A stretch of 64,000 bases of DNA from Cladorhizidae sp. MBARI D1340-BT2 (GCA_028752905.1 JAQNBH010000009.1:26830370-26894369), one strand, 5' to 3'. Shown: positions 9,613 through 21,605, numbered from the stretch's first letter. Translations and numbers: made by a program. The notes: generated by a model from the letters alone, not told the origin.

Positions 9613-9961
9613 CAGAATGAGCAACTTTTACCTGTTTCTAGAGCTACAAATTCTATGATAAATCCTAGAATTGAGCAACTTTTACTGCTCCTATTAACAT
9701 TCTTGGTTTTGAGAGTGCAGATTGAGGTTTGAGTTTGACCTAGCGCGATCCAAGGATAGTGTGCGCAAACCTTGGATCCAAGGTTTCTTGCCAGAATGAG
9801 CAACTTTTACCTGTTCTATTGAGTAGAAATTCTATGATCAATCCTAGATTGAGCAACTTACTGTTATTACCAAATTCTTGGTTTTGAGAGTGCAGATTGG
9901 AGGTTTGAGTTTGACCTTGCGCGATCCTAGGATTGAGCAAATTCCAGGTTTGCGCGTAGCA
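9613..9961. repeat. 179-bp subterminal tandem duplication and 3' TIR
   Basis: CAGAATGAGCAACTTTTACC starts at 9613 and again at 9792. The units include AATTCTATGATNAATCCTAG, TTCTTGGTTTTGAGAGTGCA and GGTTTGAGTTTGACCT. The second copy ends in the 3' TIR (9915-9961: GCGCGATCCTAGGATTGAGC then AAATTCCAGG then TTTGCGCGTAGCA). The first copy contains a decayed TIR-like core (GCGCGATCCAAGGATAGTGT, about 9742). Repeated ends such as this could give extra transposase-binding sites. Confidence 0.8.
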
Positions 9962-10403
9962 TATATATAATGTAGACTGCATTCTAACATAAAATGCAGC
10001 TTCAGAGGTTCCACTTTTCGTAGATATTTTGTTAGAACTGTCAAGCTAAAATAACAGCACACTTGACCTTCCACTTCATCATAATGAAGCCTCCGCTATG
10101 AATAGTACCAAGTCTACTGGAACAACCTCTATGCTACAATGTTTTTTCAAAAGGCCTCTTGGAAGGGAAAAAATGGTCATGATTGTGGGTGTGGCTAACT
10201 CTTCTGACACTACCAGGCCCTCTTCTTCTAACTTGTCCAGTACATATAATCTATGATCTGTATCAATAAGAAATGGCTATGGCTAGCTAACACCTTGAAA
10301 ATTGTAACTATATCTCAGCACGCAGATGGATAACCACAGTATATTATGGCCTAGGGCTAGAGCTAGGGCTGTATAGAAGGCCAGTCACAAATATATCAGT
10401 CGG
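9962..10403. other. Non-coding stretch
   Basis: It is AT-rich with no convincing exon. A short open frame around 10132 (MLQCFFKRPLGREK) vaguely resembles the start of hAT proteins but has no follow-up. A CTAGGGCTAGAGCTAGGGCT run at about 10351 heralds the adjoining minisatellite. Confidence 0.35.
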
Positions 10404-10640
10404 ATGCCTAGCCCTATTTCTAGCTCTAGCCTTAGCCTTAACTCTAGACCAAGCCTTAGCCTTAACTCTAATCCAAGCCTTAGCCTTAACTCTAGTCCAA
10501 TCCTTAGCCTTAACTCTAGTCCAAGCCTTAGCCTTAACTCTAGTCCAAGCCTTAGCCTTAACTCGAGTCCAAGCCTTAGCCTTAACTCTAGTCCAAGCCT
10601 TAGCCTTAACTCTAGTCCAAGCCTTAGCTCTAGTCACATC
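10404..10640. repeat. 24-bp minisatellite
   Basis: About nine to ten copies of CCAAGCCTTAGCCTTAACTC+TAGT stand in direct order with few changes. Each unit is made of four related hexamers (CCAAGC, CTTAGC, CTTAAC, TCTAGT). 24 is a multiple of three, so open frames pass through in both directions (SLNSSPSL on plus, AKAWTRVK on minus). These are by-products of the repeat, not evidence of a gene. Confidence 0.9.
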
Positions 10641-10937
10641 ACTCTAATCTATGTTAAGTGTGAATTGGTGTTGATTGAACTTCACACTCCTTGGGTTGTT
10701 AGGGTCACATTCATAGTCCTTCTAAAGGCTGGTTCACAATATGACGTGAACTATCCTGAAATATTACTAGAATACCCTGAGATATTTTTAACAAGTACAA
10801 TAGCCAGGTTAAGAAGGCAAGCAGTCTCTGCGACATAACAAGACACAGTGTATGGCAAACCAATGAAATTTCAGTTACCACTTAATATCAAGTAATTTTG
10901 CATACAAATAATGGCAAACTGAATAGAGAACTCTTGA

Positions 10938-12809
10938 TTAGTGGCACAAGAAGCTTGACTACAAAAATTACTCCCCTGATAAATTGTACAAACTGTACAT
11001 AATGAAAAGTACAATTAGAGTATCTCTATTTCTTAGTAACTTACTAAATATATGCACATCTCTGCTCTGAAGATGAAATTATAAAATAATATTAAAAAAG
11101 GATAAATATCAAATGCTTGTGTATACTCTAACTTCAGCTGATACCTGACATTGAGAAGTTCCTTTTTGGCTTTCTGTGTTGTCAAGACGACCTACAGTTT
11201 CAAAGACACAGTATCAAAGTAAGTTTATAACATGAGCCATAGACTACTAGAACTAGTTCTATTAGTCTATGCATGAGCATATTAGAAGTCAAGCAAATGT
11301 TGTTTATTGGGTGTAGAGTAGCATGCCCTATCTGGTTTGATTCGTATTTCTAAAAGTCGGATGGCAAACTCATAAAGCTCATATCTCAACAGGATTCGAG
11401 GCTTGCTAGGAGTCTTTTTTGATCCCAAGCAGCAGATGCTGTTTTAGGACTAAACTGGTTACACATAACAAGTGCCCATTGGAAAGTTGACAACTTTGAC
11501 ATTTCAGTAATCCTGAGAACAAGAACAACTAGCTAAAGCACATGCAGCAGCTTCACATGCAAAATTTTGCTTCAAATTTATTGCAGATTAGCAATGTGCA
11601 TGTGAATAACATGAGTGGGCATCATTTGGAATAACCAGCTTCATGATGAAAGCACCCACAATACAAACTCTGGCGTTTTAATTGCCCATGGGCTTGCAGT
11701 ATATAATTACAGTAATGTAAGTTGTTTGAACATATATGTAAGCTTTAAGCACGATTCTCTAAGATATAATTTTATGCAAATCTTTTTATGAATGCTAAAA
11801 ATGATTTTTACCCCAGTTCCAAATGAGTAGCATACTCACAATGAAAATGAATAGACAGGTCAATAGGCAACATATAAAAAAGACGTTAGTCATAACTATG
11901 CACTTGAAACAAGTCTTTCCTCAGATGTTACTTATGAAAAGCAGCATAATAGGACACAGACCCTCCCCATTGATCATGACTCTTCAAAATTGAATGATGA
12001 TACATAATTCATAATCTGCCTACCAAGTTTGGCAATGATCCTCCGAGAGCAGTCATACATACAAATGCACAAACAGACATGAGTACAAACAAAACCCTGC
12101 CATGCATGCTTGTGGCCAACACCTCCCACATATCCATGTTATGCACATACAGAAATAAATGTCTGGACACCATGCCTTATATAGTATGATTGCTTACCAT
12201 ATCTTGATTCATAGCGAATCAAGTCTTTCTTCAGATCAGTGATAGTGTGAGAGTTCTCCGAAACTAGCTCCTTCAGATCAACGACATTTTGAGAGCTCTC
12301 TGAAAGTTCTTCCTTCAGATCAATGACATTTTGAGAGCTCTCTGAAAGTTGCTTCTTCAGATCAACGATACTTTGAGAGTTCTCGGAAAGTTGCTCCTTC
12401 AGATCAATGACACTTTGAGAGCTCTCTGAAAGTTCTTCCTTCAGATCAATGACACTTTGAGAGCTCTCTGAAAGTTCTTCCTTCAGATCAACGACACTTT
12501 GAGAGCTCTCTGAAAGTTGCTTCTTCAGATCAACGACTCTTTGAGAGCTCTCCAACTCCACTATTGAAAAACTGGGATTAAACTGGTTCTTTGATCATCA
12601 GTATGAAGCTTACCTTCGAGTCGCTTTCGGTTTTCAGTAGCATGGTCACGTTTACGTTGCTCTGCCTATATCAAGTCCTATATCACAAAAAGTGTGTCTT
12701 TTGGTTATTGTATACATCTATAATCAGTGAGTTGACAGTTACATCATAAAAAATATCCATACACTCTGCACACATGTTGTTAAATGGAGCTGCTTACTAT
12801 CAGTGACTC
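10938..12809 (-). CDS. Probable coiled-coil protein gene with 14-residue repeats (partial)
   Basis: Exons joined on the minus strand with matching phases: 12798-12809 (a 12-nt candidate microexon, ESLI), 12614-12665 (AEQRKRDHATENRKRLE), 12198-12560 (eight tandem SESSQSVVDLKEEL-type repeats), 11145-11191 (GRLDNTESQKGTSQCQ) and 10938-10958 (SSFLCH then stop). All borders are GT/AG. The 363-bp exon starts and ends in phase 1. Its 14-residue unit carries Val/Ile-Leu at heptad a/d positions with Glu/Lys/Gln flanks, which predicts a parallel coiled coil. No catalytic domain is visible. The 5' end of the gene is not found. The tandem exon is a 42-bp minisatellite, so copy number could vary. Function unknown; structural or adaptor roles would fit. 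Confidence 0.55.
12198..12560 (-). repeat. 42-bp coding minisatellite (coiled-coil repeats)
   Basis: Eight units of 42 bp each encode about 14 residues (S-E-S/N-S-Q-S/N-V/I-V/I-D-L-K-E/K-E/Q-L). The unit boundary motif is TTTGAGAGCTCTCTGAAAGT on the plus strand. Substitutions are mostly conservative (Val/Ile, Glu/Gln, Ser/Asn), which suggests purifying selection on the coil rather than free decay. Confidence 0.85.
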
Positions 12810-15800
12810 CTGGAAAAGAAGTACTTAATTATAAAAACTAATTGTATACAAGTGAAGAGTTAAAGAAATACTTAAGGGAGAGGAGCAGCAGAAATAGATA
12901 TCGTAAAAAAAGGTATTAGGTTGTACAGTTCATGAAATTATTTCTCTCTAACTGTTTTATCTTTTACATCCTGTTCTGCATACTGAGTTTATTTTTCCAA
13001 CCTTGGTAAGGCATCTACAGATCGTTCTAGATTTTGGGATCCTTTAGCTATAGTAGAGTAACTTCTTTGCAGTTGCATTTGTGATGGCTAGGCATTTGTA
13101 AAAGCTAGCTGTTCCATGCACACAAAAATAAGCTGGTTCCTACATATTTGGAGCTGGTTAGGGACCTGCTGTCCACACTGGCATAAGAATTGTTCCCTGG
13201 TAAGCCACGATAGTGGACTCACACATGTTTGTTCATATGCCAATCAGGCGCTACTGTTTTTGCTGTCTTGAACATGTCAGGAGAGAACAGTAAAGTTGAG
13301 CAGTAGCATCTAGATAAGCTGATGAGATGCCACGAGGTAGCATATACACATAGCCAAGTATACTGCTGAGACCACAGCTTTTTATGCTAGAATTGTTTGT
13401 TACACAGACTTTCTCGACAATCAACTTAAATTTACCCACTCAACATTCTGGCAAATGCTCTAGCCTTCATCAGGAACAATGAGATGCTAAGACTCATACG
13501 AATCTTAGCATCTTATTATTCCTGATTGAGGTTAGAGTATCTAGCAGGAATGTCAAATGAGCAAATTTAAGTTAATAATCGAGAAATTTATATCTACAAT
13601 GTCAACTGAGAATACTTTGAAAGCTACAATAGTTTTCGATTAAATTGATCATAGATTGATATCTATACTGAATGGAATTTGAATTAGTTCTGAGACCATT
13701 CCAGTTGCAAGATATGGTCCTCCTCACTTCTCTCTATGCAACCAGTTATTTTGTAAATTAATGTCACAGTTGACATTTCACTGTAAACCTTATCGTCTCT
13801 CATCAGATGAAAAAGGGGATTGTTTGAGAGAAGCATTTTTGCTGAACAACAATACACAAATTCCAAAATGAATGTTTGTAAATATTGTTGACCAATGCTG
13901 AGGAGAGTTGTCTAGAAACAAATCTCACCAATGATTAACTTTCATACAGAAAGTTAATATATAAATAAAACATGGATGAACACAATGTAATAGTACAAAA
14001 TACTACCAGTAATATCTATATCTCTATGGATAATCAATAGGCTCTTTATGTGCATCTCCACTCTCTGCAGGAAAGCATTAAACTGCTCCAGGAAAGTCAT
14101 AGCTCGGCAACTATTATAGCTATCAAGCAAGGTAGACTCAGAATTGATCTCTCTTCACACTACTTTCACTGCTCTAAGATCTCAACTAAGCTTGGATGTA
14201 TGCATGGATTTCTTTTCCTTGATATTAACTGCTTTCACCTTCAGAATTATGCATTGCATGTCCTGAAGCTCGATCACAATCTTTCTTGCCTTGTTGACCA
14301 ATTCTCCACTTTTGTTGGATGTCACTGTTATGCCAGCTCTAAACTCTGGTTGAGTTGCCTCTCATGTTTTATTTCACCAAAAGTTGTTTAGTATACATGT
14401 CGTTAACATCCATATGGTCGATTATGAAGTGCTGCTCTTGAAATAAATATCAGCTTATGAGCATGTGTAATAAGCTTCAACATTAGGGTAATGTGTTTCA
14501 CAGAACATTGCAGCAGGAGTTTTACTAGAATAACCAGGCCTGTTTATAGCTGCAAATGTCTGTAGCTGTCCACAGTTTCCTAATGAGTATCTTGCTGCTC
14601 TTATGTTAGTTACGTAGCTAGCTTCCAAACATCATAACAACAATGGAGAAACTCTTAGGGCATGGTCAGATATGTTGAATATGTGCACAGCAATACAGGA
14701 TATTTTTGGTGGGTAATTTTATTCCCAAGAGCATATCCTCACTCTATACCTTATGGCAAGTGAGGTGATGAGAATGTAGAGCAAATATTTAACTATTGTG
14801 GCTATACTACTTTAAATTTATTCTAGTGCATGCAAACCCAAATACTTCATAGTTAGGGCAACTCAAGACTTCTCAAGTTTCAGGCATCTTCTGGGAAAGT
14901 CTAAACTTCCTTTTGGAACTCGTCTCATAAATGCCCAGACATAAGAAAAGATCTAACTTTTTTTTCGTGAGTACCATCACAGAAAGTAACATTAATAATC
15001 TCCTGCAAATTATGAATTTTGCGTCAAAATTATTCTTCTACCATCCTTCTTTGAGTGCATGCAGCAACTTCCACTCTCTGCAATGTTTACTAACATAACA
15101 CTTATTAGCTGTCTCTGTCACCAATCATGTCTCTGCCCCATATCCATGGCTACCAATCATAGACCTAGGATTGCCTCATGTGTATATGGTTAGGTATACG
15201 ACCAAACAAACCAAAGTTTGGTGACAATATCATTAAACTTGCTCTGCAACCTGAGTTCTCACCAACTTTTGTGCTTATGACGGATTTTTCTCTATGGTAA
15301 TGTTGATGACTGATATCAGACTGCTGCTATGAAGTAACGTGCTTTGCACTTCAATAGGTCAACATCCCTAGTCCAATGTGGAGGGATGTCTTATAGCATT
15401 CACTAGTCCGGCATGTTCTAGTATAAGCAGAGAATATGGCCAGACGTTTTCAAAAGACAAAAAGAGTTTTCCTTAATATCAATGTTGAGCTCAAGATCTG
15501 TGATATTATGAAGAACTGGATAAATTTAGCTTGAGTGGCAGTGGAATGCAGTATAGGAGAGTGGATTGCCAATGATTTTATGTGGAGCTAAAAATAGCTG
15601 AAGGTCTTCCACACTGCAGTTCAGTTATCGATGATTTTCAATTATTAGAACTCCATTTGTTGGAATAATTGGGCGGCTACAATACGTATGCAGCTTAATA
15701 AAATCAGGCAGATCATTCCTGAGAAGAAACTGACCTGCCAGCATTAGCTAGAGAGCTCCATTATAGCACCAGGATCAGAATGAGTTTCTATCAGCTTTTA

Positions 15801-18780
15801 TGGTGGGCCTGCATTGTCCAAGCATAGAATAGGGGGAGGATTGGTGTTGGGAAGTGATCTTAATTCCAATGCCCCACGATGATGGGAGTGTGGAATATTC
15901 TTGTCAGGAGGGCAATGGTATTAAGATAAACTACAACAACATAGAAAATCCCTCACATCGTGGTGAAGGAACTGTTTCTATTAGTGATTGGGAAAGCTTT
16001 ATGGGAAAAAATAGTGGTGGGCATAAGCAGCTAAATACTGGTGTAGCAGTGTTGTATTGGTGGCCATCCTGATATTAGGTGGTAGAAAGGTTGTCAATGT
16101 GATGAACCTCATGAAAAGCCTGTTTTTCTTTTGCTCTAATATAATCTGCTAATTATAAGCCAGCACATCCCTGGGAGAGAGAATAGAGCAGTGGTTAATC
16201 TGTCCCAAAATGATGTAACATATTTCTGTGCCCGGTCCCTTCAGCCATCAGAGAACCTGATGTCGTCTCACAAGAACTGTAAGTAACTCTAGTATCTAGC
16301 TGGCCGAACTGGGCTAAAGAGAGGTGAAGAAACTTATTGATTAGGAATGGCCAAGGTTACATACTGCAGTAGTCAGTAAAAATTCCAGGAATTTTAAATT
16401 GCAGGGGGGCTTCAGGCAGTTCAGCAACAGAGACTGGGTGCCGTGCAGCTTCATGTCATAGATTGCTGGGTCAGGGTTAACCATCATACCATCAAGTATA
16501 CTTGTCAGCAATCTGATTTCTCTACATTGCTGATGGCAAGAAAGACCACTTGGAGCCTGCCCATCAACATCTACAATACAGTCTACAGGGAATCAAATGC
16601 TTGGAAGCATACCAAGGTTGGGAGAAATGACAGAAATTGCCATATATCTCCTGATATTCTTATAAAGCTGAAAGGAGGTGGGGGGCCCACTCATACCATT
16701 GTACATCACTTGGGATGCATGCTGCTTTAACCTCTGTTGCTTTCCAAGATCAGGAGAAATGAAATGACAGTCTATCAGAAGCCTCTATGAACCAACATGC
16801 CACTTGTCTTGCTCAGCTATTGCAGTGGGTCATCCGTCCTGTCAGGACATCATAAGAATGACTATTACAGTCGAAGATAGACAATTTTCATCACGGAATC
16901 CAGCTCTTCATCGGGAAGAAAAAGTCAGATATCTGTCCAGTCAGGACTCTGCTTAACCTCTGGGTAAAAAAATGCCCACTCTCTGTGTTTCGAGACAGCA
17001 CATATCTGACATGTCAATGGTTAGTGGTTGCATGAAGGTCCCCAGCCAAGGCAGGGTTAGATGCATCTGGGTACTGTAGACCCAAATGCATTCAACGTAT
17101 TGGGATCTACACTATAGTTCGGATAAGGGAAAACTTTGGATATATGAAAAGCAAGCAAGTCATTATAAACTTGTCGATACTGACTCGGGTGTTTCAATAA
17201 TTGCTAATATCATTAGCGATTTTAGTCTGCAGGGCCATGGAATGTGAGCAGCTTACTTCCTGAAGGAGAAGCAGCTATGTCCTCAGTAGCAGCCATGCTG
17301 TCTTATACACATATTCATTCATTTAAAGTATTTTTGTGTATATTTTATACGAGCAATTGTTGTTGATTACTACATCCTGTACAATAACACTATTTACTAA
17401 AACGAGATGCAAGAGTTCTTTGCTTCAGGTTATCATACGCTTTGTGCACATCAGATGTCTCACTCTTTTAACAACCACCAGTGCTGTCTCAGAGGATTCA
17501 GAATAGCCTGCAACACTTGGTGGTCTATCTCATCATGCCAGTTTGCCCCTAGCAAATGGTGTGCTTCTGATACTCCTTCATGTAACTTTTCATGGAACTC
17601 CACTGAGACTGAATGCCTTGGCCTCTTTTCTGAATGAAATAGAAATATAGAGTGCTTCCAAGCTGGTCGTCTTTAGCAAGGCTAATGACATGACTTGAAC
17701 TCTCAACTGACTATAAATGGTGCTGCTAACTGTCGAAGTTTTGTTTGATTCTTCATGATCTCTGTTATGGTTGCATTTCTACTGCCATACTCTTGTGAGA
17801 GTCTAGCTCAAGTGGTTCCTTAAAATATCTTGCCAAGCACAGCGAACTATGACTCATTAGATAAAACTGAGCTCTTACTTTTGCAGGTTTAGCGAACTGA
17901 TTTGACTTTCACCTGCAAATCTCTAGCCCTCCCTAATGAAATCTCCCATTGATGATCATTACCATGCAACTGAGTTTGAATAATCCGATGTTCTGATACA
18001 TGAAAGTCTACTGTGCCACAGCTTCAGCATAGGGGCAGCCACAAGTCACAAAGAAGGGCATGGAAGATTCAGTGATCTAGAAACCTGGAGCTTGCAGGAG
18101 CTTGGCATACATAGAGTACATTTATACCCTAAGAGACAGTTACTCCAGGTTGCCAGTGTCATAAAGTACCATAATTACATTTCAATATGAACTATGGGTA
18201 CAATAGCTAATGATGGGGAATGGTGTGCAACAGTGATTGGTGGAAAGGAATGGAGGCAATATGTTGCTTTACTGGTTGGGCCAGATGCTGGGCCTCACAG
18301 CACCTCTAACTGTATTAGCACTTTGTTAATGAGGGGTTTGGTTTCTGATCCTGCAGCCTGGCAAGTCCTACATGGCCCTGGCAGTTGAGGCACTAGCAAG
18401 AGGTAGGTAGAGTTATAACATCAAGGAAGAAAACAAGTATTTACAGGTATATTCTGTTGATATGTTCTTTTTACTCATAACTTTCCTAATATTGCCCATT
18501 GGCATCCTTAAACTCTTAGAATGCGAAGGGAGTTACTCAGGTAATTTCCCCTGCATGCAGACACTGTTTATTGGAATCACCTGTGTTTTTTAATTACCTG
18601 ATGTTTTTATTATTTATTTTTGTTGTGTGTGGCTCGTTGAGGTGAGTGTTCATTGATATTCAGACCATCTCCTAACTTTCTACCTAACACGAGGCTAGAA
18701 GAATCTTTAGAGATGTCAAGACAAGTGAAGCTAGACTCCAAGTAAGATTATTATGTGGATGAGCTAACCAGTTTGTTACA
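12810..18780. other. Large stretch without recognised genes
   Basis: I find no frame with a family match on either strand. Short open frames (14050, 15854, 16443, 17407, 18194) have no conserved motif. A plus-strand segment at about 14069-14134 (ctctgcag, then ESIKLLQESHSSATII, then gtagac) could be an exon but is isolated. The reverse of 17465-17640 reads as an open, His/Trp-containing stretch I cannot identify. One dispersed repeat copy lies at 14445-14610. Introns of the coiled-coil gene may extend into the first part. Confidence 0.35.
14445..14610 (-). repeat. Dispersed repeat, copy a
   Basis: Its reverse complement (GAGCAGCAAGATACTCATTA, then GGAAACTGTGGACAGCTACA, then CAGGCCTGGTTAT...) matches 26813-26960 at roughly four bases in five. 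The two copies lie in opposite orientation 12 kb apart. The type of element is unknown. Confidence 0.6.
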
Positions 18781-18789
18781 TAGTGTGCT

Positions 18790-19490
18790 CGAAGTTAGTT
18801 TTAGCTAGAGCATTTTTTTAGCTAGCTAGCTAGTTGTATATAGGCTATCTTTTTAGGTAGCGCTCAATGTAGCTAGCTGTAGGTCATCTTATAGCTAGCG
18901 CTCGAAGTAGACAGTTGTAGATCATATTTATAAAGCTTAGCTAATTAGTAAAGTAAATAATTGTCGGTCATCTTTGGATAGCAAAGTTTCTAGCTCTCGA
19001 GGTATAGTAGTTTAGGCCATCTTTATATCTAGCAAAGTAGCTAGCGCTTGAAGTGTCTAGGCAGTTTTAGCTGATCTTTATAGCTAGCAAACTAGAAGTT
19101 GGCAGTTTTAGATTATCATTATAGCTAAGCTAGCGCTTTAAGTGTCTAGGCAGTTTTAGCTGATCTTTAAATAGCTAGCAAATTAGCTAGCGCATGAAGT
19201 TGGAAGTTATAGATGATCATTATAGCTAGCAAATTAGCTAGCGCTTGAACTGTACAGGCAGTTTTAGCTGATCTTTATAGCTAGAAAATTAGCTAGCGCT
19301 TGCCAAGTTGCCAGTTTTAGATGATCATTATAGCTAGGAAATTAGCTAGTGATTGAAGTTGGTAGTTTTAGATGATCATTATAGCTAGAAAATTAGCTAG
19401 CGCTTGAAGAAGGCAGTTGTAGCTGATATATATATAGCCAGCAATAGCTAGCGCTGGAGGTAGCTAGTAGACTGCCAAGCAACCATGGTA
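18790..19490. repeat. Decayed ~55-bp tandem array (TAGCTAGC-rich)
   Basis: Units contain TTAGCTAGCGCTTGAAGTTG, GGCAGTTTTAGATGATCATT, and ATAGCTAGCAAA, repeated about a dozen times with drift and indels. Two alternating sub-types (TAGATGATCATTATAGCTAG versus TAGCTGATCTTTATAGCTAG) suggest a higher-order dimer. No coding capacity. Confidence 0.8.
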
Positions 19491-19639
19491 TTCTATAGCC
19501 AGTGCTAGTATATTTTCAGCTCAGCTAGCTTTGGGATGATCTAGCAACAATGCATTTATATTACATATCCACTATAAATATTATTCATAGTCATAGTTGT
19601 TTGCATACATAGGATTGGTAAAAGTTGTGCTACTGGAAG

Positions 19640-21590
19640 AAAAAACAATCAAGAAAAAGTGAAGAAAGAAATTAAAAAAACGCGATATGATGTGGATGGT
19701 AAGCGACACAGGACTAACTTTTGTGAGGTATAGTTCAAAGCAGGTGTAATACATAAAGCTACTTTACAAATCTTACATCTAAATGAAGTTCTGACTTCCT
19801 TTTTTGCTGCTGCACAGGTAGCAAGCACACAGGGACCTTTTGCCATTGCTATTTGGGGGAAGGTGCTCTATGAAGTGCATTCCTGTAAGTCTGGCTGGTT
19901 CAGCCACAAGATGATTGTGGGGAAGATGGACACTTCAAGCTGAGCTTCTGTCAGGCCTGCCTCCAGAAGAAATCCAACAGCAACCATCACTAAGAAGCAC
20001 TGGTGTGTTACTCTTCGGCCAGTCAAAGGTGTCCATTTATATATTATGTATGCATTTACCAATACCAGGTTGAGGAGATGAAAAACTGCCCGTTTCCACC
20101 ATTTCTGTGTCCTATGTTGGAAGGTATAGTAACTCATCAGCTGATTGGATTTGTCAACCCCACCCATGTGACTATTGTACTCGACAATGGCTGTTGGCTT
20201 TATGACCTCCTCCATGCCAGTTGCTGACAGCCTTGTCCTCCTCCTCTTTCCTATAGTGCTATCATCGTGGATAGTACTCAGAATGGTCACAGCTCTCTTG
20301 TCCATCCATTTCAAGGCAAGGACACCATTTGTACTTATATACTTGATGTCACCCTTTTTCATTTTGTCTTTGGCCTTGATACATGCAAGTAACACCCTCC
20401 TGTTCACCCGAACTGCACCACATGCACCAAAGCCACTACTTTTTAGGGTGAGGAACAAGTCTGGACTTGTGTACAAATGGTGTCCTTTATTCTCCATCCC
20501 TTCCACTAGCTTCATCACCATGTCATGTGTTGTTCTGTAGCAGAGAGGCTCTCATTTCTCTGGGAGCCCCCCAAAAAAGAACAAGAACTGAAAAGAAAAA
20601 AAAGCGGGAAGGAAAAAGGGGATAATGAAGAAGAGCGGGAAGGAAGTGGAAAAACAAAGAAAAAAGTGGGGGGGAAAGACTAAGAAGTGAATTATATTTA
20701 TTATATATAATATTATAGTACTTTTCTTCATGGCTATTTTGTGTGTATATATATTATACAGTTTCCTCACCAGCATAGAGCTTCCAAATGTACATATATC
20801 CACTGGAGCCATCTGCCAGGACGTAGGCTTTCATGCTCCACTTGATAGGGATAAACCACAGCCGTCCCTTGAAGCCTATCATTGATTCATCGACTGATAT
20901 TTCTCTCCCCAGCTGGTAAAAGGTTTTGAATTTGTCTAGTAAATGCTCCATAAGTGGCCGTATTTTGAACAGGGCATCATATCCTGGCCGACCCCTATGT
21001 ACACCTTCTCTCCATCATTTAGGTGAAAGAAACGCGATACAAAATCGGTCTCCCGCCATGATAGAGGAGAAGCATGACGTGGTGAAGGGCCATTTCTTGC
21101 ACCAATAGTCCTCAATCCGATGCTTATTATCCATGCTCATGGCAATAAAGGGCAAGAAACTTCACCATTTCACTGACTGAGCACCTTTTCCACTCTCTGA
21201 CTCTTGATCGAAGAGGTAAGTCTTTATTTCCAGCCCCATGAATTGCTCAGCATACAAATTTGTTTCGTTCACAACTCTCTTCAGGATATTGTCGTCCAGA
21301 AAAAGCTGAGCAAACTCCAAAGGCTCTTTTCCTTCCATGTCAACAGTGCACCCAGATGCCTGGCTAAAGGAGATGGAAGAAGTGGAACAAGAAGTACTGG
21401 CACCAGAACTGCTACCACTTTAGCTACACTCACCACCAACTACGCCATCACTAACACTATCAGCTACCTCACAAACTCCAACATCCTCATCATCCTCACT
21501 ATAATTCTTCACTATGAAGCCATCAAAATCGTCATCACTCTCATCATCCAACATACACAGCACTTTATCTGTATCACAATATTTAGCCAT
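19640..21590 (-). pseudogene. piggyBac transposase 3 (PGBD4-like), broken
   Basis: Read on the minus strand it has an acidic leader (MAKYCDTDKVLCMLDDESDD), then NILKRVVNETNLYAEQF and PFIAMSMDNKHRIEDYW (family N-terminal helices). EISVDESMIGFKGRLWFIPI follows with the first catalytic Asp, then VLADGSSGYMYIWKLYAGEE, an intron of about 200 bp, YRTTHDMVMKLVEGM and GHHLYTSPDLF. Next come ILSTIHDD, HMGGVDKSNQLMSYYTF...KWW, and a C-terminal zinc domain (about 19660-19800; FRCKICKVALCITP). The DNFYTSP block that carries the second catalytic Asp is shortened to HHLYTSP, and the usual GGVDKSD has become KSN. There are several stops and frameshifts. The copy cannot be active. No TTAA ends were found. 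Confidence 0.8.
20545..20759 (-). other. Intron inside piggyBac 3
   Basis: The donor after GGTGAGGAAACT is GTATAATATA. A long pyrimidine tract ending ...TTTCTTTTCAG lies at about 20588-20640, and the family frame resumes at EPLCYRTTHDMV. The exact acceptor is uncertain because the first coding codons after CAG are out of frame; a nearby AG about 40 nt further would restore phase. Confidence 0.5.
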
Positions 21591-21605
21591 AGTTACACCC
21601 CACAA

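Larger units (their letters stand above)
5098..9961 (+). mobile_element. Ginger/KRBA2-type DNA transposon with Ulp1 protease and PHD finger
   Basis: The termini are inverted repeats: TGTTACCCGCAAACCTGG at 5098 and, from 9961 inward on the minus strand, TGCTACGCGCAAACCTGG. The similarity extends through AATTTGCTCAATCCTAGG and ATCGCG. TATA lies outside both ends, compatible with a 4-bp target duplication but set in (AT)n. The interior codes a spliced, integrase-type transposase followed by a basic GPY/F-like domain, a cysteine-rich domain, a Ulp1-like cysteine protease and a PHD finger. Integrase-bearing cut-and-paste elements of this sort are known as Ginger; vertebrate KRBA2 is a related domesticated integrase. 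At least four in-frame stops (5389, 5805, 7145, 9003) show the copy is dead, but the domain order is intact. Confidence 0.85.

Noticed and set aside
10344..10838. Long open frames on both strands
   Set aside because: They come from a 24-bp repeat, which is a multiple of three and so stays open in several frames; no other support.
20003..20540. Plus-strand frames over piggyBac 3
   Set aside because: Shadows of the minus-strand transposase.
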